Source: Croceicoccus pelagius (GTDB lineage Bacteria; Pseudomonadota; Alphaproteobacteria; Sphingomonadales; Sphingomonadaceae). Taken from it: a stretch of 64,000 bases of DNA. This document shows, piece by piece, positions 20,456 through 31,134 of the stretch; position 1 is the stretch's first letter, and each line of letters starts with the position of its first letter. Both the position numbers and the translations under genes were made by a program. Location of the stretch: positions 310,001 through 374,000 of the forward strand of contig NZ_LYWY01000039.1 in the NCBI RefSeq assembly GCF_001661915.1, given 5' to 3'. Under the pieces are notes generated by a model that saw only the letters and a list, made by a program, of their open reading frames with translations, searched no databases and was not told the origin of the DNA.

Positions 20456-21049
20456 TCAGAGCTTGGCGATGTCCTCTTTCGCCTTGTCGATCGCGCCTTC
20501 GGGGCCGGTCATGCCGACGCCCGTTGCGCGCACGAATGTCATGTCGGTGATGCCGATGAAACCGAACATCGTCGTCAGGAAATCCTCGATCAGGCTGAGC
20601 GGCTGGCTGCCCGGCTCGTAGGGGCCGCCGGCTGCGATCGCGAAGATCACGCGGCGACCGCCGGCAAGGCCTTCGGGGCCGTTCTCGGTATAGCGGAACG
20701 TGGTGCGCGGCACGCCCAGACGGTCGATCCAGCTCTTGAGGTTGGAGGGAATCGCGAAATTGTACATCGGCACGCCGATCACGATCGTGTCGGCGGCAAG
20801 AAATTCGTCCAGGATCGCGCGTTCGGGCGCCGCGGCGGCCTTCATGTCGTCGGTCTGGTGTTCCTCGGGCGTGCGGATCGCGCCGGTGATGACGGGGTTG
20901 AGGTGAGCCAGAGGTTCGGTGCCGAGATCGCGATAAGTGACGCTGGCGTCCGGATTGTCGGCGGTCAGCTTGTCGATGACGGCCCTGGTAACCGCGCGGC
21001 TGACCGAATCGGCGCCGGATGTCGAACTGTCGATGTGCAGGATATTCAC
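20456..21049 (-). CDS. azoR: FMN-dependent NADH-azoreductase / quinone reductase
   Basis: Flavodoxin-like reductase of 197 residues that passes two electrons from NADH to quinones or azo compounds. It starts MNILHIDSSTSGADSVSR (the FMN phosphate loop) and has VIGVPMYNFAIPSNLKSWIDR and a FAIAAGGPYEPGS loop, all AzoR signatures. Translation begins at a GTG with GGAG nine bases upstream. It is divergent from an HxlR-type regulator with 38 bases between the starts, and an inverted repeat lies in that gap, so it is probably controlled by that regulator. Confidence 0.92.
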   Translation of the reverse strand: MNILHIDSSTSGADSVSRAVTRAVIDKLTADNPDASVTYRDLGTEPLAHLNPVITGAIRTPEEHQTDDMKAAAAPERAILDEFLAADTIVIGVPMYNFAIPSNLKSWIDRLGVPRTTFRYTENGPEGLAGGRRVIFAIAAGGPYEPGSQPLSLIEDFLTTMFGFIGITDMTFVRATGVGMTGPEGAIDKAKEDIAKL

Positions 21050-21064
21050 GTTGCTATGCTCCGG

Positions 21065-21076
21065 TATCAAATGATA
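21065..21076. promoter_or_regulatory. Inverted repeat between azoR and its regulator
   Basis: TATCA-AA-TGATA, a perfect inverted repeat in the 38-base gap between two divergent starts. Position and symmetry suit an operator for the HxlR-type dimer encoded next door. This is inferred only from symmetry and location. Confidence 0.5.
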
Positions 21077-21087
21077 ACCGACCCCAT

Positions 21088-21519
21088 ATGGAAATGATCG
21101 ACCCGGACCTTCAAGAAGGCACAGAAACGTCCGCAGGGCACATGGGTGTGACCGCTGCGATTGAAGCGATCGGCGCATGCCCGGCGGTGACCGACATGAT
21201 GTCGCGCGTGGGGGACAAGTGGTCGATGCAGGTCGTCATGAAGCTGGGCGAGGAACCGCGCCGCTTTAACGAACTGCGCCGTGCGGTCGAGGGTATTTCC
21301 CAGCGCATGCTGACCCGCACGCTGCGCAACCTAGAACGCGACGGGCTGGTCAGCCGCAAGGTCACGCCTTCGGTCCCGCCGCGCGTGGACTATGCACTGA
21401 CGCCGCTTGGCAAGTCGCTGTGGGGCCCGGTGACGATGCTCAGCCGGTGGGTCATCGACAACCGGATCGAGATCGAAAGCGCGCGCGCCGAATATGACGC
21501 GCGCGCCGACGCAGACTGA
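21088..21519 (+). CDS. HxlR-family winged-helix regulator
   Basis: DNA-binding regulator of 143 residues. The HxlR domain is clear: ACPAVTDMMSRVGDKWSMQVVMKL (here with VGDKW where GGKW is common), RRFNELRRAVEGISQRMLTRTLRNLERDGLV (recognition helix) and a wing ending VDYALTPLGKSLW. Regulators of this family next to azoR genes often respond to quinones or electrophiles through a cysteine. The only cysteine here is in ACPAV, in the usual place. Starts at 21088 or 21094 are both possible; neither has a strong ribosome site. Its stop codon abuts the rlmN stop with no gap. Confidence 0.9.
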   Translation: MEMIDPDLQEGTETSAGHMGVTAAIEAIGACPAVTDMMSRVGDKWSMQVVMKLGEEPRRFNELRRAVEGISQRMLTRTLRNLERDGLVSRKVTPSVPPRVDYALTPLGKSLWGPVTMLSRWVIDNRIEIESARAEYDARADAD

Positions 21520-22752
21520 TCAGTCTTCCAGCGCCGCCTGCTTTTCGGCGGCGATCCGGTCCAGTTCGGCCCGGCTCTTCTTTTCCGCTGCCGTCTTGAG
21601 CTGACCGCAGGCCGCGTCGATGTCGCGCCCACGCGGCGTGCGGACCGGCGCGCTGATCCCGGCTTCGAACACGATGTTCGAGAAAGCGCGGATACGGTCG
21701 GGCGTCGAACATTCGTAAGTCGCGCCGGGCCAGGGGTTGAACGGGATCAGGTTCACTTTGGCCGGAAGCTTGTACTTCTTGATAAGGCGGACAAGCTCGC
21801 GCGCGTCGTCGTCGCTGTCGTTCTTGTCCTTCAGCATCACATATTCGAACGTGATGCGCCGCGCATTCGATGCGCCCGGATAATCGGCACAGGCCTGCAG
21901 CAGTTCCTCGATGCCGTACTTCTTGTTGATCGGTACGATCTCGTCTCGGATGTCCTTGGTGACGGCGTGGAGCGAGACGGCAAGGTTCACGCCGATCTCT
22001 TCGCCGCACTTGTCCATCATCGGCACGACGCCGCTGGTCGACAGCGTGATGCGGCGCTTTGACAGCGCAAGGCCATCGCCGTCCATCACGATCTTGAGCG
22101 CATCGCGCACGTTGTCGAAATTGTAGAGCGGTTCGCCCATACCCATCATCACGATGTTGGTGAGCAAGCGTCCGTCGGCAGAATAATCGCCCTCGCTTTC
22201 CGCATCGTCGAGCCCGTCCATCCGGCCCTTCGGCCATTCGCCCAAGGCGTCGCGGGCCAGCATGACCTGTCCCACGATCTCGCCCGGCGTCAGGTTGCGG
22301 ACAAGGCGCATCGTGCCGGTGTGGCAGAAGCGGCAATTGAGGGTGCAGCCGACCTGGCTCGAAACGCAGAGCGTGCCGCGGTCCGCGTCGGGGATGAACA
22401 CCATCTCGAAGTCGTGCTTATCCGCCGTGCGCAGCAGCCACTTGCGGGTGCCGTCGCTTGAATGCTGGGCCTCGACAACTTCGGGGCGGGCGATGACGAA
22501 GCGGTCGGCCAGCCACGGGCGCATGGTCTTGGCGATGTCGGTCATCGCTTCGAAGTCGGATACGCCGCGATGGTAGATCCAATGGAACACCTGCTTGCCG
22601 CGCAGCTTTGCCTGGCGCGCGTCGAGGCCCGCCTGTTCAAACAGGGCGGCGATCTGCTTTTTCGGCAGGCCGAGGAGGTCGATACGTCCGTCTTCGCGCG
22701 GAGTGACCTCCCGGGGAACGGGAACGGGGTCGATGTGGCCGGGGATCTGCAT
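21520..22752 (-). CDS. rlmN: 23S rRNA (A2503-C2)/tRNA(A37) methyltransferase RlmN
   Basis: Radical-SAM enzyme that methylates A2503 of 23S rRNA and A37 of some tRNAs. The 410-residue protein has the cluster motif C-x3-C-x2-C (CTLNCRFC) followed by HTGTM. Other family landmarks are [49 protein letters not shown], and a late cysteine in [11 protein letters not shown] that fits the methyl-carrying cysteine. The ATG at 22752 was chosen over a longer frame because residues before it have no family character. Confidence 0.96.
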   Translation of the reverse strand: MQIPGHIDPVPVPREVTPREDGRIDLLGLPKKQIAALFEQAGLDARQAKLRGKQVFHWIYHRGVSDFEAMTDIAKTMRPWLADRFVIARPEVVEAQHSSDGTRKWLLRTADKHDFEMVFIPDADRGTLCVSSQVGCTLNCRFCHTGTMRLVRNLTPGEIVGQVMLARDALGEWPKGRMDGLDDAESEGDYSADGRLLTNIVMMGMGEPLYNFDNVRDALKIVMDGDGLALSKRRITLSTSGVVPMMDKCGEEIGVNLAVSLHAVTKDIRDEIVPINKKYGIEELLQACADYPGASNARRITFEYVMLKDKNDSDDDARELVRLIKKYKLPAKVNLIPFNPWPGATYECSTPDRIRAFSNIVFEAGISAPVRTPRGRDIDAACGQLKTAAEKKSRAELDRIAAEKQAALED

Positions 22753-23062
22753 GGCGCGCCATATAGAGAGGAACTGCGCGCACGCAAAGGGCGCCGATAG
22801 GACGGGACCGGGCGTGCCCGTGCGGGAAGGAGGCGCCCGGCACGATTTCAATACACACTCTGTCCGAAAAACGCATTCGGCAGCAGTCGGTCGCAAGCAT
22901 GGAACGCTTCAGCGTCAGATCGTGACGGATTTTCGACCGGCCGCATCGTTGTCTGGCGTTCATGAAACAAGGCTCGCCGTTCGATCATTTCCGTGATCCA
23001 AGCCCCGTCGCGGGGCATCGTACCTCACAAGAGGGCGAATGAGGGAAATGATTGGAGTTACT
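22753..23062. other. 310-base divergent promoter region
   Basis: Holds the promoters of rlmN (minus) and the barrel protein (plus). A GCCCCG-TCG-CGGGGC hairpin lies at 23002-23016 in the probable 5' leader of the barrel protein. No further gene is visible. Confidence 0.5.
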
Positions 23063-23719
23063 ATGAAAAAGATCGTTGCAATTCTCGCCGCAGGCACCGC
23101 ATTTGGTGCTGTGGCCATGCCCGCCGCCGCCGAAGACTTCAGCGGTCCGCGCGTCGAAGCCATCGTCGGCTACGACGTTTCGCAGGCCGGTTCGGACGCC
23201 GATAACGACCTGAATGACATGGACGACCAGGATATCGACGGCCTGCTTTACGGTGTCGGCATCGGTTACGACTATGACATGGGCAACGTTGTTCTGGGTA
23301 TCGAGGGTGAATACACCGACTCGACCGCCAAGACCGAATACAGCGACGGCATGGACTACGAAGGGTTCGGCCTTGGCCGTGTCGACACGGGCCGTGATCT
23401 TTACATCGGCGCCCGCGTCGGTGCGAAGGTTGCCCCTGATCTGCTTGCTTACGTGAAGGGCGGTTACACCAACGCCAAGTTCAACGTTCTTGCGTCGGAT
23501 GGCGAAAGCGAACTGAAGCAGGACATTAACGCCGACGGCTGGCGCGCAGGCGCGGGCCTTGAATATGCCCTCTCGGATAACACCTTCACGAAGATCGAGT
23601 ATCGCTATTCAAACTATAGCGAAGCGGAGTTCGAAAACGGCGATCTGCCCGACAGCGACCGTTTCGACATCGATACGGACCGTCACCAGGTTGTGGCATC
23701 GGTGGGCATGCGCTTCTGA
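23063..23719 (+). CDS. Outer-membrane beta-barrel protein, OmpA/Omp25-like
   Basis: A 218-residue outer-membrane protein. The signal peptide is MKKIVAILAAGTAFGAVAMPAAAE. The remainder alternates aromatic and polar residues in about eight strands, with VEAIVGYDVSQ, GVGIGYDYDMGNVVLGIEGEYTD, YIGARVGAKVAPDLLAYVKGGYTN and a last strand ending VASVGMRF, the C-terminal phenylalanine recognised by the barrel-assembly machinery. The YDVSQ..DDQDIDGL loop is strongly acidic. The ATG at 23063 has TTGGAG upstream. It is followed at once by a strong terminator, so it is monocistronic. Confidence 0.88.
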   Translation: MKKIVAILAAGTAFGAVAMPAAAEDFSGPRVEAIVGYDVSQAGSDADNDLNDMDDQDIDGLLYGVGIGYDYDMGNVVLGIEGEYTDSTAKTEYSDGMDYEGFGLGRVDTGRDLYIGARVGAKVAPDLLAYVKGGYTNAKFNVLASDGESELKQDINADGWRAGAGLEYALSDNTFTKIEYRYSNYSEAEFENGDLPDSDRFDIDTDRHQVVASVGMRF

Positions 23720-23746
23720 GCGCGGGCCAAACCGCAAAGAATGAAA

Positions 23747-23777
23747 GCGCGGGTCGGGGAACCGGCCCGCGTTTTTT
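23747..23777 (+). terminator. Rho-independent terminator of the barrel protein gene
   Basis: CGCGGGTCGG-GGAA-CCGGCCCGCG, a ten-pair stem (one G-T pair), followed directly by six T. It starts 27 bases after the stop at 23719. Confidence 0.92.
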
Positions 23778-24257
23778 CTATGGGCGGCAGGCAATGATGG
23801 CCGCGTCCATCGCTGTCGGCGCGCCGGCCAATTTGTAAGCGTCGCGAAAGAAGCGCCCGTTCGCATCGCGTGCGCCGACGGTCATCGTGTCACGGCTGCG
23901 CATTGCCGCCAGAACGGCGGCGTGATCGGCCGCATCGCGTGCCCAAGCGCTATCACCACCGCCAGCAAGCCGGAACCGCCTGTTTCCAACATCGAGCGTG
24001 ATGACCGCATCACGGGCCAGTGTGCGCGATAGGCGCAAGGTAAGGCGGGGCTCTCCCGGCGAGACGACGACGCTGGCGAATGGCTGACGCTCACGCGCAT
24101 ATGGTGAAGGTTCGGCCTGCGCGATGGCATAGCAGCGATCTCCGTCCCGAAAGGCACCCCAACCCGAATGAACCGAAACCGCTTCGGGCGCGGCTTGCAC
24201 TGGCACAGCCTGCAACTGGCCGATCAGCGCGAGCGCGGCAAGAAACCACCTACCCAT
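23778..24257 (-). CDS. Exported protein, possibly IalB-like
   Basis: A 159-residue protein with a signal peptide (MGRWFLAALALIGQLQAVPVQAA). The mature part contains GWGAFRDGDRCYAIAQAEPSP, VVVSPGEPRLTLRLSR, a basic RRFRL strand and a final DAAIIACRP, with two cysteines. The arrangement resembles the invasion-associated-locus-B type of alphaproteobacterial periplasmic proteins, but the similarity is weak and I would not assign a function. It overlaps greB by eight bases, so it is the third gene of an slt-greB transcript. Confidence 0.65.
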   Translation of the reverse strand: MGRWFLAALALIGQLQAVPVQAAPEAVSVHSGWGAFRDGDRCYAIAQAEPSPYARERQPFASVVVSPGEPRLTLRLSRTLARDAVITLDVGNRRFRLAGGGDSAWARDAADHAAVLAAMRSRDTMTVGARDANGRFFRDAYKLAGAPTAMDAAIIACRP

Positions 24258-24756
24258 AAGCGATCCCGATCACTTCCCATTCCTTGTCGCCCGCAGGAAG
24301 CCGCACGGTACGAAGATCACCGATACCCGCCCCGCGCAGCGCACGTGCGAGGGGAGAACTCCAGCCGATCAAGCCCGAACCGGCATCCGCTTCGTCGTCG
24401 CCGACGATCGTGACAGTCCGATGCTCGTCGTCCTCGTCCGCAATCGTGACGCACGCGCCGAAGAATACCTTGCCCTTGTCGGGCTGTTCTGCCGGATCGA
24501 CGACGCGCGCGGCCTTCATCCGGCGGGACAGATGGCCCAACTCGCGGTCAATCTCGCGCAGGCGCTTGCGGCCATAGATGTAATCACCGTTTTCGCTGCG
24601 GTCGCCATTGCCTGCGGCCCAACTGACGATGTCCACGATCTTCGGACGCTCTTCACCCAGCAACACGTCGTAACGCGCCCGCAGGGCGGCAAACCCTGCG
24701 GGTGTGATGGGATTGCCCCCCACCTTTTTGACGGAATCTTTGACCGGCTCGCTCAT
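24250..24756 (-). CDS. greB: Transcription elongation factor GreB
   Basis: Rescues backtracked RNA polymerase by stimulating transcript cleavage. The 168-residue protein has the N-terminal coiled-coil with the acidic tip (NGDRSENGDYIYGRKRLREID) and the C-terminal FKBP-like domain ending GLIGWSSPLARALRGAGIGD and a basic, valine-rich strand. The sequence after NGDRSENGDY matches GreB better than GreA. It lies 35 bases after slt and overlaps the next gene. Confidence 0.93.
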   Translation of the reverse strand: MSEPVKDSVKKVGGNPITPAGFAALRARYDVLLGEERPKIVDIVSWAAGNGDRSENGDYIYGRKRLREIDRELGHLSRRMKAARVVDPAEQPDKGKVFFGACVTIADEDDEHRTVTIVGDDEADAGSGLIGWSSPLARALRGAGIGDLRTVRLPAGDKEWEVIGIAYG

Positions 24757-24791
24757 GCCCCTCTCTTACCGAGAGGACCGGGCCGGGGCCA

Positions 24792-26843
<2,052 letters not shown>

Positions 26844-26955
26844 AATAGGGGGTCCCTCCTTATCAGGCGGTGAACGGTTAACCCGCGAGTATTGTTCCGT
26901 CTTAACCACTCGCGTGTTTCCCACTGCAATATTGTATCAATCCGGAGCCTTATCG

Positions 26956-27837
26956 ATGTTTTCAGGGTCAATTCCTGCCCTCGTCACCCCGTTTCGCGAC
27001 GGCATCGTCGACGAGGAAGCCTTCCGCCGACTCATCGACTGGCAGATCGAGAACGGCTCCAAGGCGCTCGTCCCGTGCGGCACCACTGGCGAGGCGTCCA
27101 CGCTCACCAATGCCGAACACCACCGTGTAATCGAAATTTGTGTCGAACATACGGCGGGTCGCGTCCCTGTCATCGCTGGCTGCGGGTCAAACGATACCGC
27201 AAATGCGCTGATGCACATGACCTTTTCGAAGCGTTACGGCGCATCGGCGGCACTGGTCGTCGCGCCTTATTACAACCGGCCCAGCCAGGAAGGCATTATC
27301 GCGCATTTCTCGCACCTTGCGGAAAACTGCGATTTGCCGATTATCCTTTATAACGTGCCGGGCCGCACGGTGACGGATATCGAGCCGGAAACGGTGTGCG
27401 AACTGGCCAAGCGTTTCCCCGGCAACATCGTCGGTATCAAGGACGCCAGCGGCGACCTGTCACGCGTTGTCGATCACCGCATGGGGATCGGCGCGGACTT
27501 TTGCCAGCTCTCGGGCGACGACGAACTGTCGCTACCTGCCAACGCCGCCGGTGCATCGGGTTGCATCTCGGTTACCGCGAATGTCGCGCCCAAGCTTTGC
27601 GCGGAATTCCAGCAGGCCTGCGTCGACAACGATTTCGCCAAGGCGCGCGAGATAAACGACAAGCTCTATCCGCTGCACTACGCCATGTTTGAAGACGCAA
27701 GCCCCGCGCCTTGCAAGTATGCCCTGTCGCGCGTGCACGACTGGATGACCGACGATCTGCGGCTGCCGCTGGTCAAGGCATCGGAAAAGGCGCGCAAGGC
27801 CGTGGACGAAGCGCTTGAGCATGCCGGGCTGATCTGA
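26956..27837 (+). CDS. dapA: 4-hydroxy-tetrahydrodipicolinate synthase
   Basis: Condenses pyruvate with aspartate semialdehyde, the first committed step of lysine and diaminopimelate synthesis. The 293-residue TIM barrel has the expected residues: CGTTGE (threonines 43-44), Y132 in ILYNVPGRT, and the Schiff-base lysine K162 in VGIKDASGD. The ATG at 26956 has CCGGAG upstream; the frame is open far upstream into the slt promoter but without family character. The next gene in the same direction is smpB; an oppositely oriented S9 peptidase gene and its decayed copy lie between. Confidence 0.96.
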   Translation: MFSGSIPALVTPFRDGIVDEEAFRRLIDWQIENGSKALVPCGTTGEASTLTNAEHHRVIEICVEHTAGRVPVIAGCGSNDTANALMHMTFSKRYGASAALVVAPYYNRPSQEGIIAHFSHLAENCDLPIILYNVPGRTVTDIEPETVCELAKRFPGNIVGIKDASGDLSRVVDHRMGIGADFCQLSGDDELSLPANAAGASGCISVTANVAPKLCAEFQQACVDNDFAKAREINDKLYPLHYAMFEDASPAPCKYALSRVHDWMTDDLRLPLVKASEKARKAVDEALEHAGLI

Positions 27838-27863
27838 CGGCCCGGCGCTTGCCCGCCCGGCGA

Positions 27864-28400
27864 TCAGTCGGGCGGGTTGTGCCGCGTCACGAAGGCAATC
27901 GACGCTTCCACCATCTGCTGGCGCCGCATAACCGCCGTAGCTGAGCCCGCTGGATGCAGGCGCGGCCCGCTTCAGCTATGCCGGTTTCGGCAAGCCTCGC
28001 CAGTCCCTCCGACAGGTCGGTCTGCATCTTGCCGCCCCATTCGCCATTCCCGATCGCCATCCGTTCGAATGCGATCGCTTTGGCCATATTCGCGACCAGG
28101 CCGACGAAGAACCAGCTCCCGCCGTCCTGGTCGCCGTTGTGAAGCCATTACCCGAAAAAACGACCGGTGTGCTGCCCGTCAGACCCTCCAGCCAGCGCGT
28201 TGTGGCCGGCGGATCGCCCTCGGAATAGACCACGGTATCGCCGCAGGCCTCGATGGACAGCAGCGATATGTCGAGCCGCGGGTTAGTCCCGCTGGTGATC
28301 GGCGGCGGATCCTAGGCAAGGGCCGGCATCGGTGCTGCAGGCACGATCAGCGGCGAGAACGCCGCGGCAAGCAGTTCGTCGAAATCCTCCGAAAATGCCG
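27864..28400 (-). pseudogene. Decayed second copy of the S9 peptidase
   Basis: Pieces of an S9 (prolyl-oligopeptidase-like) peptidase lie in three frames on the minus strand. GEWGGKMQTDLSEGLARLA (near 28040) matches GQWGRKMQTDVSDGLAALA of the intact gene upstream. GLSYGGYAA (near 27940), in another frame, is the catalytic-serine motif. MVEASIAFVTRHNPPD followed by TGA (27864-27866), in the third frame, matches the intact C-terminus. About 190 codons between serine motif and tail are missing, including the aspartate and histidine. At the 5' end a GGAGGA ribosome site follows the intact gene's stop and a signal-peptide-like stretch is interrupted by an in-frame TAG (28312-28314). The segment 28090-28300 does not resemble the intact gene and may have another origin. 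Confidence 0.8.
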
Positions 28401-28401
28401 A

Positions 28402-30360
28402 TTACCTTGCCGGATTGTGTTTCTGCACGAAACCGACCGCCGAGGTCAGCATCTGCAGCCGGGTCGGCCCTTTCGAGAGCCAGTGGTCCTCTTCCGAAAG
28501 CTCGACGAATTCGTAAGGCTTGCCCGCATTCTTGAGCGCCTCGGCCATCTTCTGGCTGTGCAGGTATTCGACCACGATGTCGTCACGCCCGTGGATCAGC
28601 ATGATCGGAGCATCGGCGCGGTCGGCAAGGCGCAGCGGCGAGACCGCGTCCAGTTCGGCACGCGGGCCGAGCGTCTGTTCGAGCCTGCGCCCGGTCATCC
28701 CGCCCGATGTTTCGTTGACGGCACCGATGTCGAGGCGGCGGAGCAGCTTGAGGTCCGTCACTGGCGCGACCGCCACGGCGCAGCGGTACTTGCCCTGTTC
28801 GACCGTGACCCCGGCCAGCGCGGCATAGCCGCCGTAGCTCGCCCCCACGATGCAGGCGCGGGTTCCATCGACGATCCCGGCCTTGGCCAATGCGGCCAGC
28901 CCGTCGGATACGTCGGTCTGCATCTTGCGGCCCCACTGGCCGTAACCTGCGCGCTTGAACGCCTCGTCCCGGTTGGTCGAGCCCCGGAAGTTGGGCTGGA
29001 ACACGGCATAGCCGCGCGACGCGAAAGCCTGCGCCCACCAGTCGAAACCCTCGACATCGCGCGAGTGTGGCCCGCCGTGGGGCAGCATGACGACGGGCAG
29101 ATTCTTCGCCTCGATACCGGGCGGCAGGGTCAGGATGCCGTCAAGTTCCATTCCATCGCTGGCCGTATATTCGAAAGTCGAGATCGGCCCGACATCGCCA
29201 GGCTTTACCGGCAGGCGTTCGTACCCGATCGCGTCGGCAGCGCCTTTGCGCAAGTCGACCTTGTACCACGTGCCGCTGTCCTTGTTGCCGTCCGTCCGCA
29301 CGAGGTACGTGGCATAGTCGTTGGAGAAATCCTCGACCGTGGAATGCAGGGCCGGGAAGGCGCCGTGCACGCTTTCGATGCGCTGACCGATCTTGGGGTC
29401 AAGCATGATCCGGTCGCCGTCGGTCGTGCGATAACCGGTGTAATGGCCGGTGACGGGGTGGGTATAGAGCGATGCGATATCGACGTCCGGCTCGAATCTG
29501 CTGGCCGCGGCCGATCCGTCGAGCGGTGCGGAAAAGAGCACGGTTTCCCGGATCGCAGGATCTTCGGCCCAATAGAGGACGCTGCGCCCTTGGGGCCCAA
29601 GCGCGCGCAACGAAAACCGGCCCATCGGGTTGACGCCGCTGGCGATGATCGTGCCCGCTGCATTGCGAATGTCCCACTTGCCTTCACCGTCGATGCGCGA
29701 TGTCGCCGCGACACCGCCATTTGCGTCGACCAGCCAGTCGCGATCCTCGCCCTCGCTTGCCGCGACGGCAATGCGCTTGGCGTCCATGGTTTCAATGTCG
29801 ACCGCGAACAGGGCGGGGCGATTGTGATCGAAGGCATATTCCAGCATGTGGCTGTTCACCTTGATCTTTTTGAGCTCGATCCCGGAGTAGTAGGCAACGG
29901 TCCTGCCATCGATCGTGCGGACCCCGAATGTGCCGTTGATCGCGTCGAAAATGCCCTTCTGCTTCGAAAAGACCTGCCGGATCGCGACCTTGGGATCGAC
30001 GGAGACCAGGTGCGCCGACCAATGTTCGGTCCGCGCCGTCGTGAAATCGGCGCTCAGCGTGTCGCTGTTGCTGGTTATCAGTTGGACCGTGTCCTCGTCG
30101 AGCCAGCTGATCCGGCGGACCTTGATGTCCTTTACCGGCATCATCGAAAGCGCACGCGTGCCCTCGACCAGAAAGAGAGTCGGCACGCCTTCCCGATCGG
30201 CGATCATTGCATGGCGCTTGCCAGATGGCGACAGTGCGGCATCCTGGAATTGCGGCAGGTTTCCATAGGCGCTGAGCGGCGGAGCCTCTGCAAAGGCGGC
30301 ATTGGGCGCGGCCATTGCCGCGACTGCAAACGGTGCGCAAAGCGCATGCAGGTATTTCAA
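28402..30360 (-). CDS. S9 family (prolyl-oligopeptidase-type) peptidase
   Basis: Exported serine peptidase or acylaminoacyl-peptidase; 652 residues. After a signal peptide (MKYLHALCAPFAVAAMAAPNAAFA) comes a beta-propeller-like region and a C-terminal alpha/beta-hydrolase. The triad is visible: serine in GASYGGYAAL, aspartate in LIHGRDDIVVEY, histidine in SEEDHWLSK. The segments VVMLPHGGPHSRDVEGFDWW and VFQPNFRGST are typical of S9. The start is a TTG at 30360 with GGGGGAA eight bases upstream; an in-frame TTG at 30390 lacks a ribosome site. A decayed copy follows immediately downstream. Confidence 0.9.
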   Translation of the reverse strand: MKYLHALCAPFAVAAMAAPNAAFAEAPPLSAYGNLPQFQDAALSPSGKRHAMIADREGVPTLFLVEGTRALSMMPVKDIKVRRISWLDEDTVQLITSNSDTLSADFTTARTEHWSAHLVSVDPKVAIRQVFSKQKGIFDAINGTFGVRTIDGRTVAYYSGIELKKIKVNSHMLEYAFDHNRPALFAVDIETMDAKRIAVAASEGEDRDWLVDANGGVAATSRIDGEGKWDIRNAAGTIIASGVNPMGRFSLRALGPQGRSVLYWAEDPAIRETVLFSAPLDGSAAASRFEPDVDIASLYTHPVTGHYTGYRTTDGDRIMLDPKIGQRIESVHGAFPALHSTVEDFSNDYATYLVRTDGNKDSGTWYKVDLRKGAADAIGYERLPVKPGDVGPISTFEYTASDGMELDGILTLPPGIEAKNLPVVMLPHGGPHSRDVEGFDWWAQAFASRGYAVFQPNFRGSTNRDEAFKRAGYGQWGRKMQTDVSDGLAALAKAGIVDGTRACIVGASYGGYAALAGVTVEQGKYRCAVAVAPVTDLKLLRRLDIGAVNETSGGMTGRRLEQTLGPRAELDAVSPLRLADRADAPIMLIHGRDDIVVEYLHSQKMAEALKNAGKPYEFVELSEEDHWLSKGPTRLQMLTSAVGFVQKHNPAR

Positions 30361-30509
30361 GTTATTCCCCCGGAACGATTTTCCCGTCAATGCCGTTTGT
30401 CACCATCTTGCCGCCGAAGGTCAACCACCGGATTTGCACATACGCCTGAGGGGACACTGCAAGAGCTGCCTCTTCCGTTTTTGGCGCGCCATCCCTACAT
30501 GCGCGTCCC

Positions 30510-30992
30510 ATGGCAAGACCCAAGCCCTCTACTTTCGACAAGATGAAGACCGTCGCCGAGAACCGGCGCGCGCGGTTCGACTATTTCATCGAGGACACTT
30601 TCGAGGCCGGCATCGCGCTGACGGGCACCGAGGTGAAGTCGCTGCGCTTCGGCGAGGGTTCGATCACCGAGGCCTATGCCGAAATCCGCGATGGAGAGGC
30701 TTGGCTGGTCAATGCCAACGTCCCCGAATTCACTCACGGCAACCGCTACAACCACGAGCCGAAGCGCCCGCGCAAGCTGCTGCTCCATGCGCGCGAGATC
30801 GAGCGTCTGCTGGGCGCGGTCGAGCGCAAGGGCATGACGCTGGTTCCCCTGTCGGTCTATTTCAATTCGAAGGGCCGGGCGAAAGTCGAACTGGCGCTCG
30901 CCAAGGGCAAGCAGACGCACGACAAGCGCGCGACGATCAAGGAACGCGACTGGCAGCGCGACAAGGCCCGCGTCATGCGCGAGCATGGGTAA
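30510..30992 (+). CDS. smpB: SsrA-binding protein SmpB
   Basis: Binds tmRNA and delivers it to stalled ribosomes for trans-translation. The 160-residue protein has the oligonucleotide-binding core ([29 protein letters not shown], then [22 protein letters not shown]) and the basic tail that folds in the decoding centre ([27 protein letters not shown]). The length is standard. The tmRNA gene is not in this window. A possible terminator follows at 31086. Confidence 0.97.
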   Translation: MARPKPSTFDKMKTVAENRRARFDYFIEDTFEAGIALTGTEVKSLRFGEGSITEAYAEIRDGEAWLVNANVPEFTHGNRYNHEPKRPRKLLLHAREIERLLGAVERKGMTLVPLSVYFNSKGRAKVELALAKGKQTHDKRATIKERDWQRDKARVMREHG

Positions 30993-31085
30993 TTTTCCGG
31001 CAGGAAACGTGACAAATCGTGAAACATCGCACCGAAAAGGTGACGGCGTTCACGGCTTGTGTATCTAAGCGGGTTTAATGGGGGA

Positions 31086-31122
31086 GTCGCAAGGCTCGCG
31101 AAGGTCTGCGACCGGTATTTTT
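31086..31122 (+). terminator. Possible terminator between smpB and the DUF2062 gene
   Basis: GTCGCA...TGCGAC with an inner stem, then CGGTATTTTTT. It ends just before the ribosome site (GGAAAGG, 31124-31130) of the next gene, so it could act as a terminator or attenuator. Confidence 0.5.
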
Positions 31123-31134
31123 TGGAAAGGTTAT

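Noticed and set aside
27877-30546. An 889-codon open frame on the plus strand opposite the S9 peptidase
   Set aside because: The minus strand encodes a full S9 peptidase with signal peptide and catalytic triad; the plus frame has no ribosome site and an arginine-rich composition typical of the antisense of a high-GC gene.
30993-31134. A tmRNA gene next to smpB
   Set aside because: Only a short spacer with a possible terminator is present; no tRNA-like half or tag reading frame can be found.
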